A DNA stretch of 64,000 nt from Massilia sp. 9I (lineage in GTDB: Bacteria; Pseudomonadota; Gammaproteobacteria; Burkholderiales; Burkholderiaceae_D). Shown here piece after piece: positions 9,440-17,043 of the stretch. The DNA lies in contig NZ_LR733275.1 of assembly GCF_902506415.1 (NCBI RefSeq), positions 1,127,651-1,191,650 of the forward strand, read 5' to 3'. The notes beneath the pieces are model-generated. The model was not told where the DNA came from, did no database searches, and was given only the letters and a program-made list of their open reading frames with translations. The position numbers and the translations under genes were made by a program. Position 1 is the stretch's first letter, and each line of letters starts with the position of its first letter.

Positions 9440-9844
9440 TCAGCCGGCACGCGCCAGCACGGTGTCCAGGCTGCCGAAGAACTTCTGCCAGCCATACTTG
9501 GCGCCCTGGTAGGCCTGTTCCTGATCCGGGCGGAAGCCTTCCTGCTCCATGCGCAGGTGGGTGCCGGCGGCGGTGGGCGTGAGCGTCCAGGTGACGGTGC
9601 TTTCCAGGCCCATCGCATCCCAGGTATAGGAAAGCGTCTTCTGCGGCTCGACCTCGAGCACCCGGCAGGCCACCGAACCCCAGTCGCCCTGCAGGGTGAA
9701 CTGGTGACCGCTGGCGGGCAGGAAGTCGTTCTTCATCAGCCACTCGGCGATCAACTCGGGCTGGGTCAGCGCGCGCCACAGCTTTTCAGGGGCGTGCGCG
9801 AATTCGCGTTCCACAGTGACGGTGCGGACTGCGGTCTGGTTCAT
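9440..9844 (-). CDS. SRPBCC/AHSA1-like domain protein
   Basis: A 134-residue single-domain START/SRPBCC protein of the AHSA1 type: an N-terminal strand and helix (VEREFAHAPEKLWRALTQPE), the conserved ELIAEWLM segment, GDWGSVACRVLEVEPQKTLSYTW in mid-domain, and a long C-terminal helix (GWQKFFGSLDTVLARAG). Such domains bind hydrophobic ligands; the ligand here is unknown. The gene overlaps arsR by 4 nt (ATGA), so it is translationally coupled to its likely regulator. Confidence 0.86.
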   Translation of the reverse strand: MNQTAVRTVTVEREFAHAPEKLWRALTQPELIAEWLMKNDFLPASGHQFTLQGDWGSVACRVLEVEPQKTLSYTWDAMGLESTVTWTLTPTAAGTHLRMEQEGFRPDQEQAYQGAKYGWQKFFGSLDTVLARAG

Positions 9845-10161
9845 TGGTCCATCCTTTTCAATAGGTTGTCGAGGTCATCGAACCGGCTTTCCCAGAACGC
9901 TTCCATCTGGCGGGTCCAGTCGGTCAAGGGATCGAGCGCGCCCTTCTTGACGCTCACATAGGTCTGGCGTCCTTCGTGGCGGTCGCGCACCAGGCCCGCC
10001 TCCCTCAAGACGCCGAGATGCTTGGACACTGCTGGCTGCGACACGCCGGCCTGTCTGGTGAGGCTGCCGACCGTCTGCTCGCCATCGCGGCAGAGCCGCT
10101 CGAACAGCGCGCGGCGCGTCGGGTCGGCCAGGGTCTTGAACAGCAGGTCGGTCTCAAGCAT
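9841..10161 (-). CDS. ArsR-family winged-helix repressor
   Basis: A 106-residue ArsR/SmtB-type regulator. The HTH lies near TVGSLTRQAGVSQPAVSKHLGVL, followed by the wing (GLVRDRHEGRQTYV). The CxC metal motif of classical ArsR is missing, so it probably senses something other than arsenic or cadmium. The start chosen is the ATG at 10161; a TTG two codons upstream (10167) is the alternative. The ATG abuts a 14-bp inverted repeat, and two 16-bp palindromes lie just upstream. It is the first gene of the arsR-SRPBCC-DUF1801 operon. Confidence 0.88.
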   Translation of the reverse strand: MLETDLLFKTLADPTRRALFERLCRDGEQTVGSLTRQAGVSQPAVSKHLGVLREAGLVRDRHEGRQTYVSVKKGALDPLTDWTRQMEAFWESRFDDLDNLLKRMDQ

Positions 10162-10170
10162 CTTCAATCC

Positions 10171-10212
10171 ATAACTATCGGGTTATGGATTGAAGTATAA
10201 CCAGCCGGTTAT
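10171..10212 (-). promoter_or_regulatory. Two tandem palindromic operators upstream of arsR
   Basis: Two 16-bp palindromes, ATAACTATCGGGTTAT (10171-10186) and ATAACCAGCCGGTTAT (10197-10212), have centres 26 bp apart and lie 9-51 nt upstream of the arsR ATG. They share ATAAC-N6-GTTAT with the inner C and GG largely kept. The first lies inside a longer perfect repeat with 14-nt arms (10162-10175 and 10182-10195). The site is the natural candidate for ArsR autorepression. It sits between arsR and the nhaR stop codon, so it may also affect readthrough from nhaR. Confidence 0.75.
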
Positions 10213-10217
10213 GGATG

Positions 10218-11114
10218 TCAAGCCTTATTGAACACCCTACTGGCCTGGTCGAGGATGCGGCGCACCGCCGGATGCCCTTCCCTGCGCTCGACCGACACCG
10301 CATAGAAATGCTCGACGATGCTGTCGATGGTGCCGACCGCCACCAGGCCGTTTTCCGCCTGCACGCTGCTGGATAACACCGTGGGCGCCACCATGAAGCC
10401 GGTGCCGGCACAGGCGAAGGACTTCAGCAGCGCGCCGTCGTCGAATTCGCCCACCGTGATCGGACGCAGGTCGTGGCTGTCGAACCAGCTACCCAGCTGG
10501 CTGTGGATGGCGGCGTCCTGCCCCGGCAGCAGGAAGGGCGCGTTGCGCAGGCGCTGCGGGAAGCTGCCCGGCCAGGCCTCGCACAGCTCGGGATGGCCGA
10601 ACACGGTCAGCGTGCTCGATCCGAGCAGCCGCGTATGGCCGCGCACCGCGCCACCGGTGGGCAGGCCCTGGTCCGAGATGACGAGATCGAGTTTGTGGGC
10701 AGTGAGATCGATCACCAGGTCTTCGAAGCGGCCTTCGCGGCAGATCAGGCGCATCGCCAGGCCGGCGTCGCGCGCCGGCTGCAGCAGGCGGAATACCAGG
10801 TTCTTGGCGATCATGTCGCAGATGCCGACCCGCAGCGTCTCCTCGCCCTTGAACACGCCGCGCCGCACCGCCTGCTCCAGCTCATTGCCGAGATCGAAGA
10901 TCTGCTCGGTATAGCGCAGCACCGTCTTGCCGGCCTTGGTCAACTCCAACAGGCGCCCCTTTTTCTGGAACAGCTGCTCGCCCAGCTGCTCTTCCAGCAC
11001 CTGCAGCTGCATGCTGATCGCCTGCGCCGTCACGTGCAGCTGCTCGGCCGCGCGCGCCACCGTGCCCTGGGTGGCGACGGCGTGGAAGTAATGCAGGTGC
11101 TTATAGTTGATCAT
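10218..11114 (-). CDS. nhaR: LysR-family regulator, NhaR-like
   Basis: A 298-residue LysR-type regulator that resembles NhaR, the activator of Na+/H+ antiporter genes in E. coli: N-terminal MINYKHLHYFHAVATQGTVA, HTH with AAEQLHVTAQAISMQLQVLE, and family matches such as HKLDLVISD, GEFDDGALLKSF and GTGFMVAPT in the effector domain. It is divergent from a TerB-like/terC pair (103 nt between starts), the most likely regulatory target. No antiporter gene is adjacent, so its role here may concern pH or metal-ion stress rather than Na+ export; this is inference. Confidence 0.86.
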   Translation of the reverse strand: MINYKHLHYFHAVATQGTVARAAEQLHVTAQAISMQLQVLEEQLGEQLFQKKGRLLELTKAGKTVLRYTEQIFDLGNELEQAVRRGVFKGEETLRVGICDMIAKNLVFRLLQPARDAGLAMRLICREGRFEDLVIDLTAHKLDLVISDQGLPTGGAVRGHTRLLGSSTLTVFGHPELCEAWPGSFPQRLRNAPFLLPGQDAAIHSQLGSWFDSHDLRPITVGEFDDGALLKSFACAGTGFMVAPTVLSSSVQAENGLVAVGTIDSIVEHFYAVSVERREGHPAVRRILDQASRVFNKA

Positions 11115-11158
11115 TCAAAACCTCAAAAAAATTTACGGATTACGAAAGATTATTCGAT

Positions 11159-11187
11159 TTTACTTTGCAATTGCGCGCTTCTATAGT
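11159..11187 (+). promoter_or_regulatory. Candidate sigma70 promoter for the TerB-like/terC transcript
   Basis: TTTACT (11159-11164), a 17-bp spacer, and TATAGT (11182-11187) match the -35 and -10 hexamers at 4/6 and 5/6. The predicted start near 11194 lies about 24 nt upstream of the TerB-like ATG. The surrounding nhaR/TerB divergent region is AT-rich and would suit LysR-type control. Confidence 0.6.
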
Positions 11188-11217
11188 GGCCTCACTTACT
11201 TATTTCATGAGGTCGCC

Positions 11218-11645
11218 ATGCACGCTTATCCCGCCAACAGTCCCGAAGCCGTCAGCCGCATTCTTGCCCTGGCAATGATCGTGGACGGCCACGTCAGTCC
11301 GTCCGAAGTGCAGGCCATGCACCGCGCCGCCTTCCTGGAACAGGTCAAGGTCGACGACGACACCTTTGACCGCACCCTGCGCGAGCTGTGCGAAGACCTG
11401 CTGGACGCCGCCGCCAACCGCCGCGCCGGGGTGGTCGAGATCGACCCGGCCCTGCTGGACGCCCTGCTGCTCGACATCCGCGATCCGCTCCTGCAGATCT
11501 GCCTGTGGAAGACAATGTCGACATCGTCCAGGCCGACGGCCACCTCGACGGCCGCGAGACCACGCTGGTGCGCCGCGCCGCCCGCGCCTGGTTCGGCCAG
11601 GACCGCGCCGAGGATTCCTTCAGCACGGCGGCGCTGACCACCTGA
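11218..11645 (+). pseudogene. TerB-like protein gene interrupted by a frameshift
   Basis: Reading starts MHAYPANSPEAVSRILALAM and shows the TerB-type acidic/hydrophobic helical pattern (AMIVDGHVSPSEVQAMHRAA) up to LLQICLWK near 11511. The same protein then continues in the next frame as NVDIVQADGHLDGRETTLV and ends TAALTT at 11645. The two halves carry the repeated hydrophobic-x-DGH/DGHL signature expected of one intact TerB-like domain of about 140 residues. Moving from the first to the second frame corresponds to one missing base near 11505-11520. No slippery heptamer is seen there, so a real mutation or a sequencing error is more likely than programmed frameshifting. terC follows. Confidence 0.72.
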
Positions 11646-11671
11646 ACCCGACCCCTTAAGCGGAGGACATC

Positions 11672-12655
11672 ATGGACATGCTTAGTGCACTCTGGCTCGG
11701 AACACCGGCTTGGACCTGGCTGGTGTTCCTCGCGATCGTCGTGGTCTTGCTGGCCTTCGACCTCGGCGTATTGAACAAGAAGGACCACGTCATCGGCGTC
11801 AAGGAAAGCCTGAAGCTGTCGGCGCTCTATCTAAGCGCCGGCCTGCTGTTCGGCCTGTGGGTCTGGCATGAACTCGGCAGCGAAAAGGGCCTGCACTTCT
11901 ATACCGGCTTCCTGATCGAGAAGAGCCTGTCGCTCGATAACATCTTCGTGATCTCGCTGATCTTCGCCACCCTGGCCATCCCGCCGCTGTACCAGCATCG
12001 GGTCCTGTTCTGGGGTATCGTGGGCGTGATCGTCACGCGCGGCATCATGATCGGCGCGGGCACGGCGCTGGTCGAAAGCTACTACTGGACCCTGTACCTG
12101 TTCGGCGCCTTCCTGGTCTTCACCGGCATCAAGATGTTTTTCGTGGATACCAGCAGCGACGACATCCGCGAAAGCCGTGTCCTGTCCTGGCTGAAGCGCC
12201 ATCTGCGCATCACGCCCGAACTGCACGGCAACCATTTCCTGGTGCGCCAGCCGGCGCCGGGCGGCGGCAAGCCGCTGCTGTGGGCGACCCCGCTGTTCCT
12301 GGCGCTGTGCATGGTCGAGATTACCGACGTGGTGTTCGCCGTCGACAGCGTGCCGGCGATCTTCGCCATTACCAGCGATCCGTTCATCGTCTACACCTCG
12401 AACATCTTCGCGGTGCTCGGCCTGCGTGCGCTCTATTTCGCGCTGGCGGCGATGGTGGCGCGCTTCCACTACCTGAAGTACTCGCTGGCCGCGGTGCTGG
12501 TGTTCATCGGCTCGAAGATCTTCCTGGGTGACTTCGTCTTCGGCGGCAAGGTGCCAGCGGCGCTGTCGCTGGCGGTGACGGCCCTGTTGATCGCCGCGGG
12601 CATCCTGTACTCGCTGTGGAAGACCCGCAAGGATCCGCCGGCGATGGCGGGTTGA
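11672..12655 (+). CDS. TerC/Alx-family integral membrane protein
   Basis: A 327-residue polytopic membrane protein of the TerC family (Alx branch), implicated in metal-ion (Mn2+) export, pH and tellurite response. Visible are about eight or nine hydrophobic segments and the conserved acidic membrane motifs FDLGVLNKKDH, EKSLSLDNIFV and MVEITDVVFAVDSVPAIFAI, whose Asp/Glu residues are family signatures. A good ribosome-binding site (GCGGAGGACATC) precedes the ATG. It lies 26 nt after the frameshifted TerB-like gene and probably shares its promoter. No yybP-ykoY (Mn) riboswitch was recognised upstream. Confidence 0.9.
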   Translation: MDMLSALWLGTPAWTWLVFLAIVVVLLAFDLGVLNKKDHVIGVKESLKLSALYLSAGLLFGLWVWHELGSEKGLHFYTGFLIEKSLSLDNIFVISLIFATLAIPPLYQHRVLFWGIVGVIVTRGIMIGAGTALVESYYWTLYLFGAFLVFTGIKMFFVDTSSDDIRESRVLSWLKRHLRITPELHGNHFLVRQPAPGGGKPLLWATPLFLALCMVEITDVVFAVDSVPAIFAITSDPFIVYTSNIFAVLGLRALYFALAAMVARFHYLKYSLAAVLVFIGSKIFLGDFVFGGKVPAALSLAVTALLIAAGILYSLWKTRKDPPAMAG

Positions 12656-12668
12656 ATGCAGCCGACGC

Positions 12669-12690
12669 AGGCGTATGCGCGCATACGCCT
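12669..12690. terminator. Perfect 22-bp palindrome downstream of terC
   Basis: AGGCGTATGCG followed directly by its complement, 14 nt after the terC stop codon, with a modest T-rich tail. Its position suggests a terminator for the TerB/terC transcript; a loop-less palindrome could instead be a protein-binding site. Confidence 0.45.
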
Positions 12691-12755
12691 GTTGAGTTCT
12701 TCCATGGTCAGTGCATAATCGATGACATTCCCATCAGTTCTCCAAGAGGACGATC

Positions 12756-14351
12756 ATGGCCACTCGACGTATGCATGCCGCCGGCCCGGCACCCTTCCTG
12801 ACCGGCGTCCTGCTGGCGGCTATCCTGGCCGCGTGCGGCGGCGGTGGCAGCAGCGCACCGGCAACGGCGCCGGTACAGGCGCCGCCAGCGCCGCCACCCG
12901 TCGCAGCGCTGCCGGGCAGCTACGCCGATCCGGTGGTCTACTCGGGCGCGGCGGGCGCCTCGCTGGCAAGCGCGGAAGAGAAGGCCGCCACGGTCCAGGC
13001 CAAGATCACCCTCGACGGCAAGGCGCTCAACTACACCGCCACCACCGGGCACCTGACCGCCACCGACCTCGCCACCGGACAGCCGGCGGCTTCATTCTTC
13101 TACGTCGCCTATACCGCCGGCAGCCTGCCCGCGGCGCAGCGGCCGCTCACCTTCTTTTTCAATGGCGGTCCGGGTTCGTCCTCGGTCTGGCTACATATTG
13201 GATCGTTCGCACCGCGCCGGTTGGCCACCCCCTTCCCGGCCACCACGCCGGCCGCCGTCGCCGGGAACCTGGTCGACAACCAGGAGACCTTGCTCGACCA
13301 CTCCGACCTGGTGTTCGTGGACGCCATCGGCACCGGTTATTCGCAAGCGATCGCGCCGCGCACCAATGCGCAGTTCTGGGGCGTCGACCAGGATGCCGCC
13401 GCCTTCCGCGACTTCGTGCGGCGCTATCTCGCGGTCAACAACCGGCAGGCATCGCCGCTCTACCTGTTCGGCGAATCCTATGGCGCCCCGCGCGCCGCCG
13501 TGCTGGCCAACCTGCTCGAGAGCGCGGGCGTGCGGGTGACCGGCGTGGTGCTGCAGTCGGCCGCCATGAACTACACCAGCAACTGCGGCATGTTCAATCC
13601 GGGCCAGGCCAGCTGCGAAGGCTATATCCCGAGCTATGCGGCGGTTTCTTACTACCATCAGAACGGCAGCCTGCCGACCGACTTCTCGACGGTGCTGCAG
13701 AAAGCGCGCGAGTTTGCCGCCGGCCCGTACCGCAGCGAGGTCGACGCCTTCATCGCCAACAAGACGGCGCCGAGCGAGGCGACCATCGCCCAGCTGGTTG
13801 CCTACACGGGACTGTCGGCTGCGACCTGGCGCCAGGATTTTTCGATGGTGCCGGGCGGCTACCGCGCGCGCCTGCTGCCGGGCCAGATGATCGGACGCTA
13901 CGATGCCCGCGTGAAGGCGCCCAACGGCAGTGCGCTGACGGTCGATGGCGACCCCTCGCTCACCGTGGTCGGCCCCGCCGTCAACGGCAGCGTCAAGAAC
14001 TACCTGCAGAACGAGTTGCGCTACACCGCAGTCACGAACTACATTGGTTCGAACAACGTGCTGAACCAGTGGAACTTCAGCCACGACGGCAAGCCCCTAC
14101 CCGACACGATCCCGGACCTGGCCGCGGCCATGACGCTCAATCCCTCCTTGAAAGTGGTGGCGATGAGCGGCTACCATGATCTGGCGACGCCCTTCTACCA
14201 GACCGAGCTCGACCTGGCGCGGCTGGGCGCCGGCGCGGTCCAGATCCGCAACTACGACAGTGGGCACATGAGCTATCTCGACGACAAGGTGCGGCGCCTG
14301 CAGAAGACCGACCTGCGCGCCTTCTACAACAGCGTATCGGTGGCACAATGA
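12756..14351 (+). CDS. Lipoprotein peptidase, family S10 (serine carboxypeptidase-like)
   Basis: A 531-residue exported protein. A lipobox, ILAAC with Cys27 followed by Gly residues, predicts a lipid anchor. A Pro/Ala-rich linker (about 33-55) leads to an alpha/beta-hydrolase domain of the S10 type: oxyanion-hole motif NGGPGSSS (136-143), catalytic Ser241 in GESYGA, Asp475 in SGYHDLATP and His504 in SGHMSY. S10 enzymes remove C-terminal residues under acidic conditions; the substrate here is unknown. The stop overlaps the next gene by 4 nt, so the two are probably coupled. It shows no link to the metal-resistance genes beside it. Confidence 0.9.
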   Translation: MATRRMHAAGPAPFLTGVLLAAILAACGGGGSSAPATAPVQAPPAPPPVAALPGSYADPVVYSGAAGASLASAEEKAATVQAKITLDGKALNYTATTGHLTATDLATGQPAASFFYVAYTAGSLPAAQRPLTFFFNGGPGSSSVWLHIGSFAPRRLATPFPATTPAAVAGNLVDNQETLLDHSDLVFVDAIGTGYSQAIAPRTNAQFWGVDQDAAAFRDFVRRYLAVNNRQASPLYLFGESYGAPRAAVLANLLESAGVRVTGVVLQSAAMNYTSNCGMFNPGQASCEGYIPSYAAVSYYHQNGSLPTDFSTVLQKAREFAAGPYRSEVDAFIANKTAPSEATIAQLVAYTGLSAATWRQDFSMVPGGYRARLLPGQMIGRYDARVKAPNGSALTVDGDPSLTVVGPAVNGSVKNYLQNELRYTAVTNYIGSNNVLNQWNFSHDGKPLPDTIPDLAAAMTLNPSLKVVAMSGYHDLATPFYQTELDLARLGAGAVQIRNYDSGHMSYLDDKVRRLQKTDLRAFYNSVSVAQ

Positions 14352-14692
14352 AAACCATGTTCCTCGTTCTTTTGATGATGGGCGCCTCCAGCCTGGCCGC
14401 CGCCCAGGACCCAGTCGGCGCCGACGGCCAGTTGCCGCCCGCCCTGCGCAACCGTCCCGCCACGCCACCGCCGGCGGCAGGCGAGGCCTTGCGCGCGCAG
14501 GCGCTGGCCAAGCTGGAGGCGCAGTTCAAGACGGCGGACGTCGACAGCAACGGCAGCCTGACGCGTGAGGAAGCGAAGCGCTTCGGTTTCGTTGCCAGGC
14601 ATTTCGACGAGATCGATACCGCGCGCCGGGGCGGGGTCAGCTTCGACGATGTGCGCGCCTATCTGGCAAGGACAAAGGCCGAACGGCGCTGA
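14348..14692 (+). CDS. Secreted EF-hand domain protein
   Basis: A 114-residue protein with a signal peptide (MKTMFLVLLMMGASSLAAAQ) and one canonical Ca2+-binding EF-hand loop starting at Asp64 (DVDSNGSLTREE: Asp64, Asp66, Asn68, Glu75). A second, degenerate loop (about 87-98, EIDTARRGGVSF) lacks most ligands. It overlaps the S10 peptidase stop by 4 nt, so the two are likely made together; a calcium-responsive periplasmic partner is possible but inferred only from position. Confidence 0.82.
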   Translation: MKTMFLVLLMMGASSLAAAQDPVGADGQLPPALRNRPATPPPAAGEALRAQALAKLEAQFKTADVDSNGSLTREEAKRFGFVARHFDEIDTARRGGVSFDDVRAYLARTKAERR

Positions 14693-14791
14693 GGTCGCGG
14701 CCGAGTTGGCAGACATCAAAAGCTTGCCAATCGGGCCAAATTGCATCAACCGCCCCTGTCGGTCCGGCCCCCGCTCCGGTATCATGCGGGG

Positions 14792-15433
14792 ATGAATGAG
14801 ATTTCCTACCACCCGTTTGTGATTGGTGTCGCCGGCGGCAGCGGCAGCGGCAAGTCAACGGTGACCCAGCAGGTGCTGGCTTCTTTCGGCGCCGACATGG
14901 TCTCGGTCGTGATGCAGGACGACTACTACCGCGACCAGTCCGACCTCACGCCGGAAGTGCGCCGCAAGCAGAACTACGACCATCCGCAGGCCTTCGACTG
15001 GCCGCTGCTGGTGGAGCACGTGCGCGCCCTGCGCAACGGCGAAACGATCCAGATGCCGGAGTACGACTTCACGATCGACAACCGCTCCAACAAGACCATT
15101 CCCGTCAAGCCGGCGCCGGTGATCGTGATCGAAGGCCTGTTTGCCCTGTACGACGCCGACTTGCGCAAGATGATGTCGCTGAAGATCTTCGTCGACACCG
15201 CTCCCGACGTGCGCTTCATCCGCCGCATGCAGCGGGATATCGCCGAACGCGGCCGGACGATGGAGAGCATCGTCAACCAGTACCTGGAAACGGTGCGCCC
15301 GATGCACAAGCAGTTCATCGAACCCACCAAGCGCCACGCCGATGTCATCCTGCCGCACGGCGCCAATGGCCCGGCCGTCGATGTGATCACCACCAAGGTG
15401 GCGAGCGTCATCGGCAAGCTGAACCAGCCGTAA
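14792..15433 (+). CDS. udk: Uridine kinase
   Basis: Phosphorylates uridine and cytidine with ATP or GTP in pyrimidine salvage. The 213 residues match the family. Visible are the P-loop GVAGGSGSGKST near the N-terminus, MQDDYYRDQSDL with substrate-binding Asp, NYDHPQAFDWPLL, and the lid region (FIRRMQRDIAERGR). The start is the ATG giving MNEISYHPFV; the longer open frame upstream has no family features. An inverted repeat TTGGCA/TGCCAA lies in the gap after the EF-hand gene. It is monocistronic here. Confidence 0.95.
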   Translation: MNEISYHPFVIGVAGGSGSGKSTVTQQVLASFGADMVSVVMQDDYYRDQSDLTPEVRRKQNYDHPQAFDWPLLVEHVRALRNGETIQMPEYDFTIDNRSNKTIPVKPAPVIVIEGLFALYDADLRKMMSLKIFVDTAPDVRFIRRMQRDIAERGRTMESIVNQYLETVRPMHKQFIEPTKRHADVILPHGANGPAVDVITTKVASVIGKLNQP

Positions 15434-15469
15434 TCCTGTTGCCGGGCTCCCGCCCGGCGCCCCCGCCTG

Positions 15470-16840
15470 TCAGCGCAGCGCCGCCTGCAACTGGCGCGCC
15501 ATCCGTCCCACCAGCGCGCGCCACAGGTAGCCACCCATCTTGAGCGGGCTGCGCCGGTCCGCGCCGCGCCGTCCCATCCGCTGCGGCAGGAAGAAACGCC
15601 CGAACACCGGCAGCCCGCTGCGCCGCAAAGTCCAGAAGCAGCCGCCGGCATACACCGTATCGAAGCCGTCCTCGGCGCGCAGCAACTGCAGCGCGGTGCC
15701 CGAGAACATTGCCACGTGCGCCGCCGTCTCGCGCGATTTCAAGCGAAAGCCGTGGCGGTAGGACAGCTCGACCGTCTGGCGCAGGTCGGGCAGGTGCACC
15801 AGCAGCGGCCGCAGCGTGCCGACCGTCTCCAGCAGCCGCGGCAGGACGTGCAGCCCGGTCGTGACGCGCTCGCGGTAGCGCGAAAAAGCTGCCTTCAGCT
15901 CGCCCAGCGAAGCCTGCGGCGGACGCGGCAGCGGTGGCGGGCGGCTGCGCCAGCACTCGGTCCAGTGTTCGAGCGCGCGGGCGTGTGCGGACGCCAGCGT
16001 GCCTGGCGTGTCGCGCAGCAGGTCGATGCTGGCGCCCGGCGCCAGGAAACGCACCACGCCACGCACGCCTTCCAGGCGCGACACCTCCAGCAGCTCGCTG
16101 GGGGACATCCTGCCGCCGTTCAGCCAGACGTTGTCGGCCCGCGCAAAGCGCGCAAAGGAAGCGATCGGCAGCACCAGCTTGGGCCGGAAGCGTTCGACCT
16201 GCACTGCCAGGCGCTCCACCGCCGCCTTGGCCCCCGCTTCGCGCAGCGCGAACTGCTCGGGGTTGCCGCACCAGCCCATGCTGCCGAAGCCGGTGAGCAG
16301 CACGTCGATGCGCGACGCCACCCGGCCGATGCGCGGCGCCGCCGCATGGCAGGCCTCGGCGGTAGGCAGCGCGCGATCGCCCAGGTTCAGGATGGTGCGG
16401 CCGCCGCAGCCGATCAGGCAGGCGGTATCGCCGTCGCCGTTGGCCAGTGCGGTCAGGCGCAGGTCGCCGGCCAGCGCCACCGTGACGCCATCCGGGCATT
16501 CGGCCAGCGGCAGCCGCAGGCGGCGCAGCTCGTCGCCGATGCGCATGTCGCGCCCGGGGCGGTAGAGGAAGGTGGCGATGCCGCGGAATTCGGAGCGGAA
16601 CCGGCGCAGGAAAGGCAGCGAGAAGTGGTCCGGCTGGGCGCGCGAGCACCATATATAGATGGGCACGCCGGCGGAATTCAGGGTGTCGAGCAGGCTGGCG
16701 GTGCTGGTCGCGCCGTCTATCAGACTCCAGGCGCCGTCCAGCACCGCCCCCTCGAGCCAGGGATCGGCCACCAGCAGCGCAGCGTCGGTGCGCACCATGA
16801 AGCAGGCGTGGTTCAGGAAAGTCAATGTTGCGCGCGGCAT
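15470..16840 (-). CDS. MBL-fold metallohydrolase-like protein with degenerate metal motif
   Basis: A 456-residue protein starting MPRATLTFLNHACFMVRTD. The opening NHACFMVRTDAALLVADPWLEG is typical of UlaG / CMP-Neu5Ac-hydroxylase-like beta-lactamase-fold proteins. Where these normally show SHxHxDH, the sequence reads CSRAQPDHFS, so the first two His are replaced by Arg and Gln while the Asp-His pair remains. Later sections keep GGRTILNLGDRALP and LTGFGSMGWCGNP. The C-terminal 200 residues have no recognised domain. Loss of metal ligands suggests altered or lost hydrolase activity. The longer upstream frame was rejected because the family starts at the NHAC strand. Confidence 0.72.
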   Translation of the reverse strand: MPRATLTFLNHACFMVRTDAALLVADPWLEGAVLDGAWSLIDGATSTASLLDTLNSAGVPIYIWCSRAQPDHFSLPFLRRFRSEFRGIATFLYRPGRDMRIGDELRRLRLPLAECPDGVTVALAGDLRLTALANGDGDTACLIGCGGRTILNLGDRALPTAEACHAAAPRIGRVASRIDVLLTGFGSMGWCGNPEQFALREAGAKAAVERLAVQVERFRPKLVLPIASFARFARADNVWLNGGRMSPSELLEVSRLEGVRGVVRFLAPGASIDLLRDTPGTLASAHARALEHWTECWRSRPPPLPRPPQASLGELKAAFSRYRERVTTGLHVLPRLLETVGTLRPLLVHLPDLRQTVELSYRHGFRLKSRETAAHVAMFSGTALQLLRAEDGFDTVYAGGCFWTLRRSGLPVFGRFFLPQRMGRRGADRRSPLKMGGYLWRALVGRMARQLQAALR

Positions 16841-17043
16841 TGCAGGCACCTGGCTGCGGCCGAAAACCGGCCAATGAGGCCAGCGTAGCCGCGCGCCACG
16901 GTCCAGCCATGATCCGTCACAATCGTGCGCCAGCATGGCAGGGGATCGAAAAGCCACGATCGCCTGGAGATGCTTCGCCAAATGACGGGAAAGCTCTACA
17001 ATAGGTTGATGTAAAGAATCTTTTTTGATCGGACCCTGCCGCC

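Noticed and set aside
11500-11525. Programmed -1 frameshifting in the TerB-like gene
   Set aside because: No slippery heptamer or downstream stimulatory structure was found; mutation or sequencing error is simpler.
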